NCBI GenBank assembly: GCA_022718015.1
Contig: JAIHZV010000007.1
Span: 1-13,882, forward strand
Reading direction: 5' to 3'
Length of the DNA stretch: 13,882 nt
Origin: Phascolarctobacterium sp.
GTDB lineage: Bacteria > Bacillota > Negativicutes > Acidaminococcales > Acidaminococcaceae
Within the stretch, counting starts at the first letter, position 1; each line of letters opens with the position of its first letter. The position numbers and the translations under genes were made by a program. Shown piece by piece: positions 5,698-13,653 of this stretch. The notes beneath the pieces were generated by a model, which saw nothing but the letters and a program-made list of their open reading frames with translations, had not been told where the DNA came from and did not search any database.

Positions 5698-5726
5698 ATT
5701 ATACTATATACAACAGATAAAGGCAA
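5698..5726 (-). promoter_or_regulatory. promoter of the orphan small RNA
   Basis: TTGCCT (5726-5721), 17 bases, TATAAT (5703-5698). Expected start near 5691. Confidence 0.65.
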
Positions 5727-5782
5727 GTAGTTTCCTCATTGCTTGCCGCTTCTGTTCTGCTAACCATAAATACGACATATCA

Positions 5783-5813
5783 CCCTTTCTATTGCTTGGA
5801 AAGGGCTTTTTTT
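5783..5813 (+). terminator. plus-strand terminator facing the L,D-transpeptidase gene
   Basis: CCCTTTC (5783-5789) and GAAAGGG (5799-5805), then C and seven T (5807-5813), all in the plus sense. It could end a plus-strand RNA started at 5567-5575, or read-through from the tRNA. It is not a minus-strand terminator for the gene that ends at 5832. Confidence 0.75.
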
Positions 5814-5831
5814 ATTATCCGCAATACACTC

Positions 5832-6452
5832 TTACTCTTCAATAACAACCTTCATGCCAACTCTCGCAAACTGCTTCAGCTTGATAATATCAGCGTTATT
5901 CAATCTTATGCAGCCCTCAGAGGCTCTGGTACCAATAGATTCCGGAGCATGCGTGCCATGAATGCCAATGCCGCTCCAGCGTCCGCCGCTCAGCTCCGTT
6001 GTGTCCAGACTAATAAACCACGGTCCATAAGCACCGGAAATCTCTCCCTTGCCATCATTGAAGTCATGCGTCCAGTATGAAGCATCGAGTATTTCATCAA
6101 TAGGAAAAACGCCATCAGGTGTCTTCATATCGCCTGATTTTTCCTTTTGGCCGGGCTTCAGGCCTAAAGCACAGCCATATTCAGCAACAATATTCCCCTT
6201 GGCATCTACGGCGTATAATTTAAACTCACTTTTCTTTATCAGAATAAAATCTGCGTCCATTTTATATTGTTCAGCAAGCGTAGGCTGCTTTACCTCCCGC
6301 TTTTCTTCAGCCTTAGGAGCCTCCACCTTCTTTGCCTCCTGCTTAGCTATAGCCGCCTTGCCATTAGACGCCTCACTGCTATCTAACAGGCAGCCGCTTA
6401 AAGCAACAGCCGTCATACCTAAAAATAAAACCGTTGCCAAAATTTTTTTCAT
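5832..6452 (-). CDS. L,D-transpeptidase (YkuD) lipoprotein
   Basis: A 206-residue exported protein. Residues 1-20 form a lipoprotein signal with lipobox LSGC (18-21), so C21 would carry the lipid anchor. A charged, Ala/Lys/Glu-rich linker (about 30-60) follows and then the YkuD domain (about 66-206). The catalytic signature IHGTHAPESIGTRASEGCIRL (164-184) has H165, S178, nucleophile C181 and R183 in their usual places. Such enzymes form 3-3 cross-links in peptidoglycan or attach proteins to it, in the space outside the cytoplasmic membrane. ATG at 6452 has AAGGAG seven bases upstream. It begins 31 bases after the HipA-like gene and is probably co-transcribed. The assignment is firm; the exact reaction is not known. 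Confidence 0.9.
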   Translation of the reverse strand: MKKILATVLFLGMTAVALSGCLLDSSEASNGKAAIAKQEAKKVEAPKAEEKREVKQPTLAEQYKMDADFILIKKSEFKLYAVDAKGNIVAEYGCALGLKPGQKEKSGDMKTPDGVFPIDEILDASYWTHDFNDGKGEISGAYGPWFISLDTTELSGGRWSGIGIHGTHAPESIGTRASEGCIRLNNADIIKLKQFARVGMKVVIEE

Positions 6453-6483
6453 AGCGCTGCTCCTTCCATCATTTATTTTTCGT

Positions 6484-7626
6484 CTACAGCTTACTTAAAT
6501 AATTTTTCAATCCACGCACGCGATTGCCTACTGCTTCACTAACGCGCATGATTCGTTCTCTATCCAGATAAGGACTAGTAGATAACGTATCTTGAACAAG
6601 TGCAGCACATTCATCCAAGCTCTCAGTATTTATGCAGCACACCTTAACTAAAGCAAGCTGCTTGCTCCGCGTCTCCTTAAAGGGCATAGCTGGTAAAGCC
6701 GTTCCTATTTCACTATTCAAGGATTCGCACCACAGACTCGTGCCATTGTCAAATAACGGCGCAGCACCAATAAACTTCAACGAATTCACGTCACGAATAA
6801 AACCGAAGTTACCATAATGCCTATCACTGTTTTCCAGCAAATAATCTGCACAAAGCATCTGCTGCAGATATATTTTCACGTCAGGTATACCCAAATAATC
6901 GCAGCATCTCAGGAAATGACTATACGCTGAATCATTATTAGAGCGCGGAAGTATCTCCTTCACAAAATAGGCCGGAACAAACTCCGTATCCACAGTAATA
7001 AAGTTGGGGCACAGGCATAAAGGGCGATTATCCTCGACAATCAGCTCATAAGGCACATGCTTTATGCGCAAAGCAGCAAGCACCTTGGCAGCAGCAGCTT
7101 CATTGTATGGCTGCTGCAGCAGCGGTACCGAGCCACCTTTAGCAAGATATGTCAGGCCATTAATCTTAAGCCATTTTTTCTTTAACCAGCCGTTACTTGA
7201 AGCATCAGGCGTAAAGGGGTTAATTGCAGGTCTGGATGAATCCTTCTGAAAAAAAGCCTCGCCTAATTCCTTAGAAAAATCATTGGTAAAGAAATTAACG
7301 TTCTCCCATAGCAGCTCACTGCCAACAGGCTGCAGCCAATACTGGTCAGACAGGCTCAAGCCCAAGCTGCGCTTGCTCAATACCGCAGGAGATTCAATAT
7401 CATAAAGATGCAGTATATAACGCAGACCATCACGGCTAGCAGGAATAATCCTGCTCCGCCACCATTGATTCAATCTATCTGCAAGCTTGCGCAAATCATC
7501 TCTAAAAATACCTACAGGAAAAGCTTCAGGATTATATATCTGCAAAACTTCAGTTATATAGCCTGCATCGGACAGCATAACCTTAGCCAAAGGAATGTTT
7601 TTATTCATAATTATATACTTATCCAT
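6484..7626 (-). CDS. HipA-like Ser/Thr kinase domain protein
   Basis: A 380-residue protein with the C-terminal kinase features of the HipA superfamily: a lysine-rich strand (WLKKKWLKI, about 147-155) followed by LAKGG (161-165) where the ATP-binding lysine is expected, the catalytic loop SDRHYGNFG (267-275; D268, N273) and the metal-binding D293 in LFDNGTSLW. HipA phosphorylates a glutamyl-tRNA synthetase in E. coli; the target here is unknown. The N-terminal part does not look like the usual HipA N-domain, and no HipB-type antitoxin gene lies next to it, so it may be a stand-alone kinase. I start at ATG 7626 (MDKYI), which has GGAGGTG five bases upstream, not at 7665. Its promoter is TTGCAA-16-TATAAT. 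The L,D-transpeptidase follows. Confidence 0.8.
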   Translation of the reverse strand: MDKYIIMNKNIPLAKVMLSDAGYITEVLQIYNPEAFPVGIFRDDLRKLADRLNQWWRSRIIPASRDGLRYILHLYDIESPAVLSKRSLGLSLSDQYWLQPVGSELLWENVNFFTNDFSKELGEAFFQKDSSRPAINPFTPDASSNGWLKKKWLKINGLTYLAKGGSVPLLQQPYNEAAAAKVLAALRIKHVPYELIVEDNRPLCLCPNFITVDTEFVPAYFVKEILPRSNNDSAYSHFLRCCDYLGIPDVKIYLQQMLCADYLLENSDRHYGNFGFIRDVNSLKFIGAAPLFDNGTSLWCESLNSEIGTALPAMPFKETRSKQLALVKVCCINTESLDECAALVQDTLSTSPYLDRERIMRVSEAVGNRVRGLKNYLSKL

Positions 7627-7653
7627 GCTTTCACCTCCATGAGTATTTTCTAT

Positions 7654-7681
7654 ATTATATCGCAAGCCTCATCTTTTGCAA
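7654..7681 (-). promoter_or_regulatory. promoter of the HipA-like gene
   Basis: TTGCAA (7681-7676), 16 bases, TATAAT (7659-7654), about 28 bases before the ATG. It begins right after the RloAB terminator. Confidence 0.6.
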
Positions 7682-7692
7682 AGAAAAATATT

Positions 7693-7730
7693 ACCGCCCA
7701 AGCCTCACTGTAAAGTGAAGCCTGGGCGGT
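7693..7730 (-). terminator. terminator of rloAB, copy A of a repeated hairpin
   Basis: ACCGCCC...GGGCGGT, a 16-pair stem with a 6-base loop and T-rich sequence after it on the minus strand. It lies 31 bases past the RloB stop. On the plus strand two positions of the stem are A-C mismatches; on the minus strand they become G-U pairs, so the minus-strand RNA is the intended product. It is repeated almost exactly at 9719-9756. Confidence 0.8.
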
Positions 7731-7761
7731 TAGATTCTAATTCGATGTCAAACATTATTAC

Positions 7762-8409
7762 TCAAACTAAACTTTCCACCAACTTATATACATCAGTAAA
7801 CGGATTAACATCAACGCCAAAAGGCGAGGCATTTCCATTATGTTTTTGATATAATTCCAAACGCTTACTATTTTCAATAGCCTTTGCAGTATGCGCAGAC
7901 AATTCAGCATATACATCTATCGTTTTTCCGTAATTAACAATAAAATTCTTAAGTAAACGACTAACATCATTATAGTTACCCAAAAATTTAGTTGTATATT
8001 GATAATGCAATAAATACCACAATTCAAAACACGGATTCGATAATGCGATCTGTATATCCTTTGCTTCTGCCATTCTTCTGGCTTTTTGCAGCTGCATATT
8101 TTTATTATCTATAGGATTCGGATTATTGTAATTAACATCTCCGTCTGCAACCACCCAAACTGTATCTCCATTCCTCTTCGCCAACTGATTTTTCTCTTTG
8201 TAATCTACAGCTTTACGTACTAAACTTATATAATCTGACTCCCCAGCGCTACTCCTACTTCCTACAACTCGAATATCAACATTATTTTTACGCGTACGCA
8301 AATGCTCAAAATACTTCGGCTCAGTCTGTGATCCTTCTGTAACTATCAATATTACCGGCTTAATACTTCTGCGGCGAACTCCACGTTTTTCAATTTGCCC
8401 TCGCGCCAT
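7762..8409 (-). CDS. rloB: RloB family protein (AbiLii-like)
   Basis: A 215-residue protein. The basic N-terminus (MARGQIEKRGVRRR) leads into VILIVTEGSQTEPKYFEHLR, the RloB signature; DGD in VVADGDVNY and NPCFELWYLLHY follow in the family order. The TEG glutamate and the D-x-D match the acidic residues of a TOPRIM-like nuclease core, which is inference. RloB paired with an RloA-type ATPase forms AbiL-type abortive infection systems against phages. I start at ATG 8409, with AAGGAGG seven bases upstream and inside the end of rloA; the frame open to 8454 would overlap rloA. One base separates the two genes. The pair is clearly AT-richer than its neighbours, a sign of transfer. Family firm, defence role inferred. 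Confidence 0.88.
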   Translation of the reverse strand: MARGQIEKRGVRRRSIKPVILIVTEGSQTEPKYFEHLRTRKNNVDIRVVGSRSSAGESDYISLVRKAVDYKEKNQLAKRNGDTVWVVADGDVNYNNPNPIDNKNMQLQKARRMAEAKDIQIALSNPCFELWYLLHYQYTTKFLGNYNDVSRLLKNFIVNYGKTIDVYAELSAHTAKAIENSKRLELYQKHNGNASPFGVDVNPFTDVYKLVESLV

Positions 8410-8410
8410 T

Positions 8411-9613
8411 TTACAAGCCTCCTTTGATAAACGGTATCGCGCCATAGCGCCCAATAAGATATCCCCGCTCTATTTTAGTATCTTTCCGTACAGAAAAATC
8501 ATCTAAAGAAAATAAATCAGTTGCAGCTGTATTTTCATTCTTTTCGGTAAACCAAATCTGATCACGCCGCATAATATCTAAATCCAAAAGATTTGTATTA
8601 TGCGATGTAAAAACAAGCTGAGCGCCATGAGGATTAAATTCTGCACTGTTAAATAGAGATATCAAATGTTTAGTCAATAAAGGATGCAAATGCGCATCTA
8701 TTTCGTCAGCTACTAAAAGCGTCCCCTTGTCTAATGCCTTTCTCACAATACCTACAACTTTAAAATAACTATTTGTACCATCAGATTCTTCGGTCATATT
8801 CAAATTATAGAATTTTTCCTTGCCATTTTCGTCTACTACCGTATGTACAGTTTCAATATTATTATAGCTCTGCTTATCAGGCATTAACGAACCTAATCCT
8901 TGAAAATCACGTATCTCCAATGCTTTTATACCAAAGTCTGCAACTTGAAGCATATTAGCGATTACAGAACGATATTCTTCATCACGCAAATTTCTCGCAT
9001 TCAAACCATAAGCATCTGCAATTGATCTTTTTGTAAGAATCTGGCAAGACGCAAACCACTCTAAAACAGGTATCACTTTACTGTAACTCCAGTTAGAAGC
9101 AACTGATAAATATAGCTTATTTGCGGACGTACGCTCTTTAAGCATATTCTGCTCTTCTACATCTACAGTAAATTTATACTCCTTTGTATTCTTACGCTCA
9201 AAAATAATAGCCTGTCTGCCATTTGGATAATAATAGAGATATTCATCAACTACTAAAGTATCCGTAACAGAAAATCCATATGCATAACGAATTGCATCAA
9301 CAGTAAAAATAACTTCAAAAGAACTCGGCTTAACAGCTGTAAAATCATCAAATTTAAATGCAGTACGACCAATAGGCATATGTAGCTGCTGATTATGTGA
9401 TGTCAAAACATAATTCACCATAAACCAAAAAGCATTAAGCACATTAGATTTGCCGGAAGCATTAGCTCCATAAATAACAGCACTTTTTAGACATTTTTTA
9501 TTGTCATGATTTATCAAAAAATCTGGATGTTCTTTGTTTTTACTGGCAAGCAACGACAAAACCACTTTATCCTTTATTGATAGGTAATTTTCTACACTAA
9601 ATTGTATAAGCAT
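8411..9613 (-). CDS. rloA: RloA/AbiLi-like AAA family ATPase
   Basis: A 400-residue ATPase of the RecF/OLD-like AAA_15/AAA_21 group. The N-terminus MLIQFSVENYLSIKD is the family opening. Walker A is GANASGKS (49-56), the ABC-type signature region is ESDGTNSYF (276-284), Walker B LLVADEID (299-306, E304 catalytic) and the switch histidine lies in FTSHNTNLLD (335-344). The C-terminus DIMRRDQIWFTEKNENTAATDLFSL is typical of AbiLi/RloA partners. It probably senses infection and controls RloB. ATG at 9613 has AGGAG nine bases upstream and a strong promoter (9646-9674). Three sampled 60-base lines hold 17-24 G+C, well under the AI-2E gene. Confidence 0.88.
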   Translation of the reverse strand: MLIQFSVENYLSIKDKVVLSLLASKNKEHPDFLINHDNKKCLKSAVIYGANASGKSNVLNAFWFMVNYVLTSHNQQLHMPIGRTAFKFDDFTAVKPSSFEVIFTVDAIRYAYGFSVTDTLVVDEYLYYYPNGRQAIIFERKNTKEYKFTVDVEEQNMLKERTSANKLYLSVASNWSYSKVIPVLEWFASCQILTKRSIADAYGLNARNLRDEEYRSVIANMLQVADFGIKALEIRDFQGLGSLMPDKQSYNNIETVHTVVDENGKEKFYNLNMTEESDGTNSYFKVVGIVRKALDKGTLLVADEIDAHLHPLLTKHLISLFNSAEFNPHGAQLVFTSHNTNLLDLDIMRRDQIWFTEKNENTAATDLFSLDDFSVRKDTKIERGYLIGRYGAIPFIKGGL

Positions 9614-9645
9614 CTATCATCACTCCTAGTCATGCTTTCACAAGT

Positions 9646-9674
9646 ATTATATATCTATTTTTGTGTATTTTCAA
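9646..9674 (-). promoter_or_regulatory. promoter of rloAB
   Basis: TTGAAA (9674-9669), 17 bases, TATAAT (9651-9646). A good consensus, about 33 bases before the rloA ATG. No operator-like repeat is seen over it. Confidence 0.75.
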
Positions 9675-9718
9675 CAAAAATCGTCTTTAAAAAACTTATT
9701 ATGACTTTTTATACAAAA

Positions 9719-9756
9719 ACCGCCCAAGCCTCACCGTGAAGTGAAGCCTGGGCGGT
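9719..9756 (-). terminator. terminator of the autotransporter, copy B of the repeated hairpin
   Basis: The same stem as copy A: 38 bases with two differences, both in or near the loop. The following TTAGA is also shared. On the minus strand it is followed by TTTTTGTAT. It lies about 29 bases past the autotransporter stop and ends that transcript. Confidence 0.85.
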
Positions 9757-9784
9757 TAGAGTTTACTATATTATGCTTTTAACC

Positions 9785-12700
9785 TTAGAAGCTCCAGTTT
9801 ACATTAGCCATCCACTTGTTAGCCTTTACGCTGTCGCCCTTCTGATATTCATAGCCTAAGCCATAGGTAACATTAGCCTTTTCAGCTTCGACAACAAAAC
9901 GGCCAATATAGCTGCCATTATCAGCTAAATCATAGCCAAAGCCATTGCTTGCACCGTTCAGGCTTACTGTCTGCGTTGCATCACGATCGCCCATGTTCCA
10001 TACATAGCCAATCTCTGCAATAGGACGAATTGTCCAGCCGCCAGCTTTTACATCAGCGCTGTATTTTACGCCTACAGGCAGCAGCCACAGGTTCATATCA
10101 TCGCCATCATAGCTCATGCCAATGCTGTTATTATAGTTACCGGTGCCAAGGTGCATGTAACGAATACCAGCATACGGAACGAATTTGCCAACGCCAGCCT
10201 TCAAGGTCTTTTCTGCACGTACACCAATGCTGAAAGCATCAGATTTAGCATCAGCAGTCAAAGTCATACCGCTGTTATGTTGGGTAATATCGTTCTTGCC
10301 ATGCAGGTAGCTGATATCGCCAACTACTGCGCTATCCTCGTTTTGAATGCCGCCATAAATGCTTGCGCCATAGTAGGTCGCATCATTTTCGGTTCTAGCT
10401 GCCAGAGTATTGCCCTTAACGCTGCCATCAACATAGCTCAGTGCTGCGCCAACTGTTGCTTTGCCATTCTTATACAGGTCAGCGCCAACTACAATGCCGT
10501 TATAGTTTACATCGTACTTGCTGTCTGCGCCTGCAACTGCCAAACCGTCAACATTTTCTTTGCTATGGATGTATTTTGCCCAGATATCGCTGTCATGCTC
10601 TTTTTCATTAGTCAAGGACATATGCTCGCTGATAGCATCAGTAAACAGATTGCTTGCTGCATAAGTGCCATGCTCAACGCCTGCCAGCTCACCCATAGCA
10701 GCTGCGCTGTTGAGGGCGCTCGCTTTTGCAGCGTCATCTGCATTGTTGTGGTCATCAGATGCGCTATTTACAAATTCAGCTGCTACGCCACCAGCAAGGA
10801 TAGCTGCGTCATAAACGTCGCCTGCAAAAATTGCACTTCCGTATGCTTCTTTAACAGAATCAGAATAAGCAGTTACATCATAAGCATCATGCGTTGCACT
10901 TTCTTCAATATTAAATTTCAGCAGTTTGTTATTGCTGATAACATTTTCTTTCTTCCAGCCATCTTCGCTGCCAGCGATAATCTTATAGGTATCGCCGTTT
11001 TTAGCGTTATCAATATACAATTTAGAAGAATCTGCAACAGTTGCATCAGTTACACCAGTAATTGCCGCAGTAGTTTTAGTTTTTTCACCATCTACCATCA
11101 GCAAGGATTTATCCGCAAAGTTAACGGAACCATTTGTAACAGCAGTTGTCGGATAATCAACTCGAGAACCATCAACAATCAGAGAACCGTTTCTAACATT
11201 AATAGTAGAAGCGATATAAGCTGCAGCAGAAATTTCATTTTCTCCCCATGTTTGCTCAGTCTTAGCAAAAACACTTTCAGCCGTTGCTAAATCTGCACCC
11301 AAAGAAAGTACAGAGTTTCGACCAACTACGTACTTACCATCTACTGTCGTAATATTTTTTACAGCTAAGCCACTAGCATCACTAATAGTTGTGCCTTCCC
11401 TCCATACTGGGTCGAGGAGAATAGAACCACCATTTAATTTTATTTCGTCAACAGTGAGTTTGCCAGCACCAGTATCATCGCCAATATTCAAAGCGCTGTT
11501 CAAAGAGCTGCCGGGAATAAGTTCTAATTTTTTAGCACCAACGTTACCTGCTAAATCACCAATTTTATCTACTATTAATTTATCAGTATTTAAAGAACCC
11601 TTTTCAGCATTAAGTCTACCACCTACCAAGGTAATACTGTCAGTAACTTCTACCTGACCATTAGTTTTCAGCGTACTTGCATCGTTAACAATTACTTCAC
11701 CGTTTAAGTTATATTGCGTATTGCTTGTAGCCAATGCGTTGCCGATATTCAAATGGCCAATGATTTCCGTTGCACCAGCAACAGGATTAGCATGATCATC
11801 AGTACCAACAACAACCTTAACATCTTTGTCAGCACCATTAACAGTAATTACACTGCCACCCTGGCTGCCACCAAGAGTTACCTCTTTGCCATTAGTAATT
11901 ACCATGCCATCGCTGCCTGCACCCAGGTCAAGCTTGCCAACAGCAAAGCCATTGCCAACCTGCTGTTGAACATTGATACCTGCAACATCTTTACCTGATA
12001 AGGAAGTATCGTTGCTGCCAACCAAGAGGTTGTTCTCAGCCTTAGCAGTAACCTTGTCAAGCTCGGTATCGCTGCCAAACTTATCAGCAGCTTCTCCTAC
12101 GCTAATTTCGGTCTTTACTTCGCCGGTTTCTTCTTTAACAAGCTCGCCATTCATAGTCAGCTTGGTTACGCCCTGTTTTTTCAATTCAACCAGTGCAGAA
12201 TTAGAATATGATTGGGTGAACTGAGCATCATTCAAAATCAGGCTGCCGCCATTGAATTCAATACCTTCGTTAGTGATTGCGCCGGATTCCTTTTGCGTTG
12301 CGGATGCAGCGTTAGCATAAATCTGGTCAGACATGGTGGAGATAACGCCGTTTTTGTCGAGAACAATGCCTTTGTCAGCGGTGTTCAGAGTATTCCCCTC
12401 TTCAGTCTTAACACCATACATTTTGCTCTTTAAATTGTCATCCTTTAGTGTACCGCCGTAGATATAAATCTTGCCGCCATTTTCAGCAACAATACCTTTA
12501 TCAACATTATATACACTTTTCTCAGTACCATCGAAAGTAATAGATGCATTAGCACCATCAGCATCGATAATTTCAGTTGCCTTTACATCAGCATTTTTGA
12601 CAGTAATAGTTGTGTTGGCATTAGCAACTAAGAGTGACGTATTAACCTTACCACCATTAATATTAATAGCAGCACCCTCTTCTGCTTCAATACCATCTTC

Positions 12701-13318
12701 ACCAACTGTATATGTTGCGCTACCATCGGTACTATTTAAATTAATAACTGCGCCCTTACCCGAAGCAACAATTGCTGCATCAGCATTTACGTTGGAATCA
12801 TTAACAGTAATTACACCGCCATCAAACGCACCAAGGTTAGAATCAATCTTTACTTGATTGAGTTCAATGGTAGCACCATCAGCACCAATTTCAGTGCTGT
12901 ATAACGGTTTATTCTCTTTATCATAAAAACTACCAGCAGTAACACTACCACCATTCAAAACAACTTTACTTTCACCAGACGCTTCAATACCACCAGTAAA
13001 ATCTACATTAGTAGCATTCAGTATACTACCATCACTTATATCCGCAGCAATATCAGCAAAAGCTACTTCAGGCTCTTGATCATCATGACGCTCGACCTTA
13101 CTACCGATAATTTTGCCGCCATTCAGCTCTATTTCAGAGCCTTTATCTGCCGTTACTTTCCCCGCTTCTACAGGAGAAGTATAAGTATGCGTTTGCCCAT
13201 CTTCGTGAATAATATCAGCTGCCTCTGCAGTCAGCACGAAGCCGCTCATCACGCCTGCTGCCACAACGGAAAGCAGGACTTTTTTTGCCAAAGATTTGTC
13301 CTTATGATTCTTCTTCAT
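9785..13318 (-). CDS. autotransporter (type V secretion) outer-membrane protein
   Basis: About 1177 residues. A signal peptide with an extended basic head (MKKNHKDKSLAKK), a hydrophobic core (VLLSVVAAGVMSGFVL) and an A-E-A cleavage site near residue 34 sends it through Sec. A passenger of about 870 residues follows, rich in Gly, Asn, Thr and Ser, with recurring NGG/GGxI turns (such as LNGGSVTAGSF and INGGKVNTSLL) as in a beta-helix. The last 270 or so residues, from SDIWAKYIHSKENV, form the autotransporter barrel and end in KWMANVNWSF, with the terminal Phe needed for Bam recognition. I see no cysteine. No protease or cleavage motif is evident, so adhesion or surface display is the likeliest job. 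GTG at 13324, two codons earlier, is an alternative start. Its own promoter and terminator make it monocistronic. Confidence 0.9.
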   Translation of the reverse strand: MKKNHKDKSLAKKVLLSVVAAGVMSGFVLTAEAADIIHEDGQTHTYTSPVEAGKVTADKGSEIELNGGKIIGSKVERHDDQEPEVAFADIAADISDGSILNATNVDFTGGIEASGESKVVLNGGSVTAGSFYDKENKPLYSTEIGADGATIELNQVKIDSNLGAFDGGVITVNDSNVNADAAIVASGKGAVINLNSTDGSATYTVGEDGIEAEEGAAININGGKVNTSLLVANANTTITVKNADVKATEIIDADGANASITFDGTEKSVYNVDKGIVAENGGKIYIYGGTLKDDNLKSKMYGVKTEEGNTLNTADKGIVLDKNGVISTMSDQIYANAASATQKESGAITNEGIEFNGGSLILNDAQFTQSYSNSALVELKKQGVTKLTMNGELVKEETGEVKTEISVGEAADKFGSDTELDKVTAKAENNLLVGSNDTSLSGKDVAGINVQQQVGNGFAVGKLDLGAGSDGMVITNGKEVTLGGSQGGSVITVNGADKDVKVVVGTDDHANPVAGATEIIGHLNIGNALATSNTQYNLNGEVIVNDASTLKTNGQVEVTDSITLVGGRLNAEKGSLNTDKLIVDKIGDLAGNVGAKKLELIPGSSLNSALNIGDDTGAGKLTVDEIKLNGGSILLDPVWREGTTISDASGLAVKNITTVDGKYVVGRNSVLSLGADLATAESVFAKTEQTWGENEISAAAYIASTINVRNGSLIVDGSRVDYPTTAVTNGSVNFADKSLLMVDGEKTKTTAAITGVTDATVADSSKLYIDNAKNGDTYKIIAGSEDGWKKENVISNNKLLKFNIEESATHDAYDVTAYSDSVKEAYGSAIFAGDVYDAAILAGGVAAEFVNSASDDHNNADDAAKASALNSAAAMGELAGVEHGTYAASNLFTDAISEHMSLTNEKEHDSDIWAKYIHSKENVDGLAVAGADSKYDVNYNGIVVGADLYKNGKATVGAALSYVDGSVKGNTLAARTENDATYYGASIYGGIQNEDSAVVGDISYLHGKNDITQHNSGMTLTADAKSDAFSIGVRAEKTLKAGVGKFVPYAGIRYMHLGTGNYNNSIGMSYDGDDMNLWLLPVGVKYSADVKAGGWTIRPIAEIGYVWNMGDRDATQTVSLNGASNGFGYDLADNGSYIGRFVVEAEKANVTYGLGYEYQKGDSVKANKWMANVNWSF

Positions 13319-13373
13319 AATCACTCAACCTTTCTTTTTTTGACTCAGCATCAGCATATTAGCTTATCCTAAA

Positions 13374-13456
13374 ATATGCGTGCTAAATGACTCTGCGCGC
13401 AAGCATTAGCATATATTATTCAGAATAATTGCCACATTATTCGCGCACGTCTATAT
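13374..13456 (-). promoter_or_regulatory. structured leader of the autotransporter mRNA
   Basis: A leader of about 135 bases separates the promoter from the start codon. It holds a perfect 7-bp inverted repeat GAATAAT/ATTATTC (13423-13442) and a longer imperfect one (ATATGC at 13374-13379 with GCATAT at 13409-13414). Long leaders of outer-membrane protein mRNAs are often targets of small RNAs. No known riboswitch is recognised. Confidence 0.3.
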
Positions 13457-13462
13457 GCTTAA

Positions 13463-13490
13463 ATTATAGCACAGTCTTCCCCCCTGACAA
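13463..13490 (-). promoter_or_regulatory. promoter of the autotransporter
   Basis: TTGTCA (13490-13485), a 16-base spacer that begins with six G, then TATAAT (13468-13463) with an extended TG-C. Expected start near 13456. Confidence 0.7.
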
Positions 13491-13603
13491 GATTTTACGG
13501 TAAAATAAATATAAACTTTTTAAGCTTGTCGGCGCTAACCAAAATACTAAAATTTACGCCTAAAAACGTCTTAAAACTAAACCTTTATCAATTTCTTTAT
13601 AGC

Positions 13604-13640
13604 AAAAAAGCCCGTGCCTCATAAGAAGCTACGAGCTTTT
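13604..13640 (-). terminator. terminator of the YoeB toxin gene
   Basis: AAAAGCCCGT (13606-13615) pairs with ACGAGCTTTT (13631-13640), ten pairs, and T follows on the minus strand. It is 14 bases past the toxin stop. Confidence 0.75.
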
Positions 13641-13653
13641 ATTTTCTCTGTCG

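Noticed and set aside
7693..9756. The two hairpins as ends of an insertion sequence
   Set aside because: They are direct, not inverted, copies; no transposase lies between them and both sit where terminators are expected.
10151..11290. A 379-codon open frame on the plus strand, antisense to the autotransporter
   Set aside because: It mirrors the codon pattern of the autotransporter, has no ribosome site or promoter, and its product is an unordered mix of Cys, Ile, Ser and Asn. The signal peptide and barrel of the minus-strand gene are convincing.
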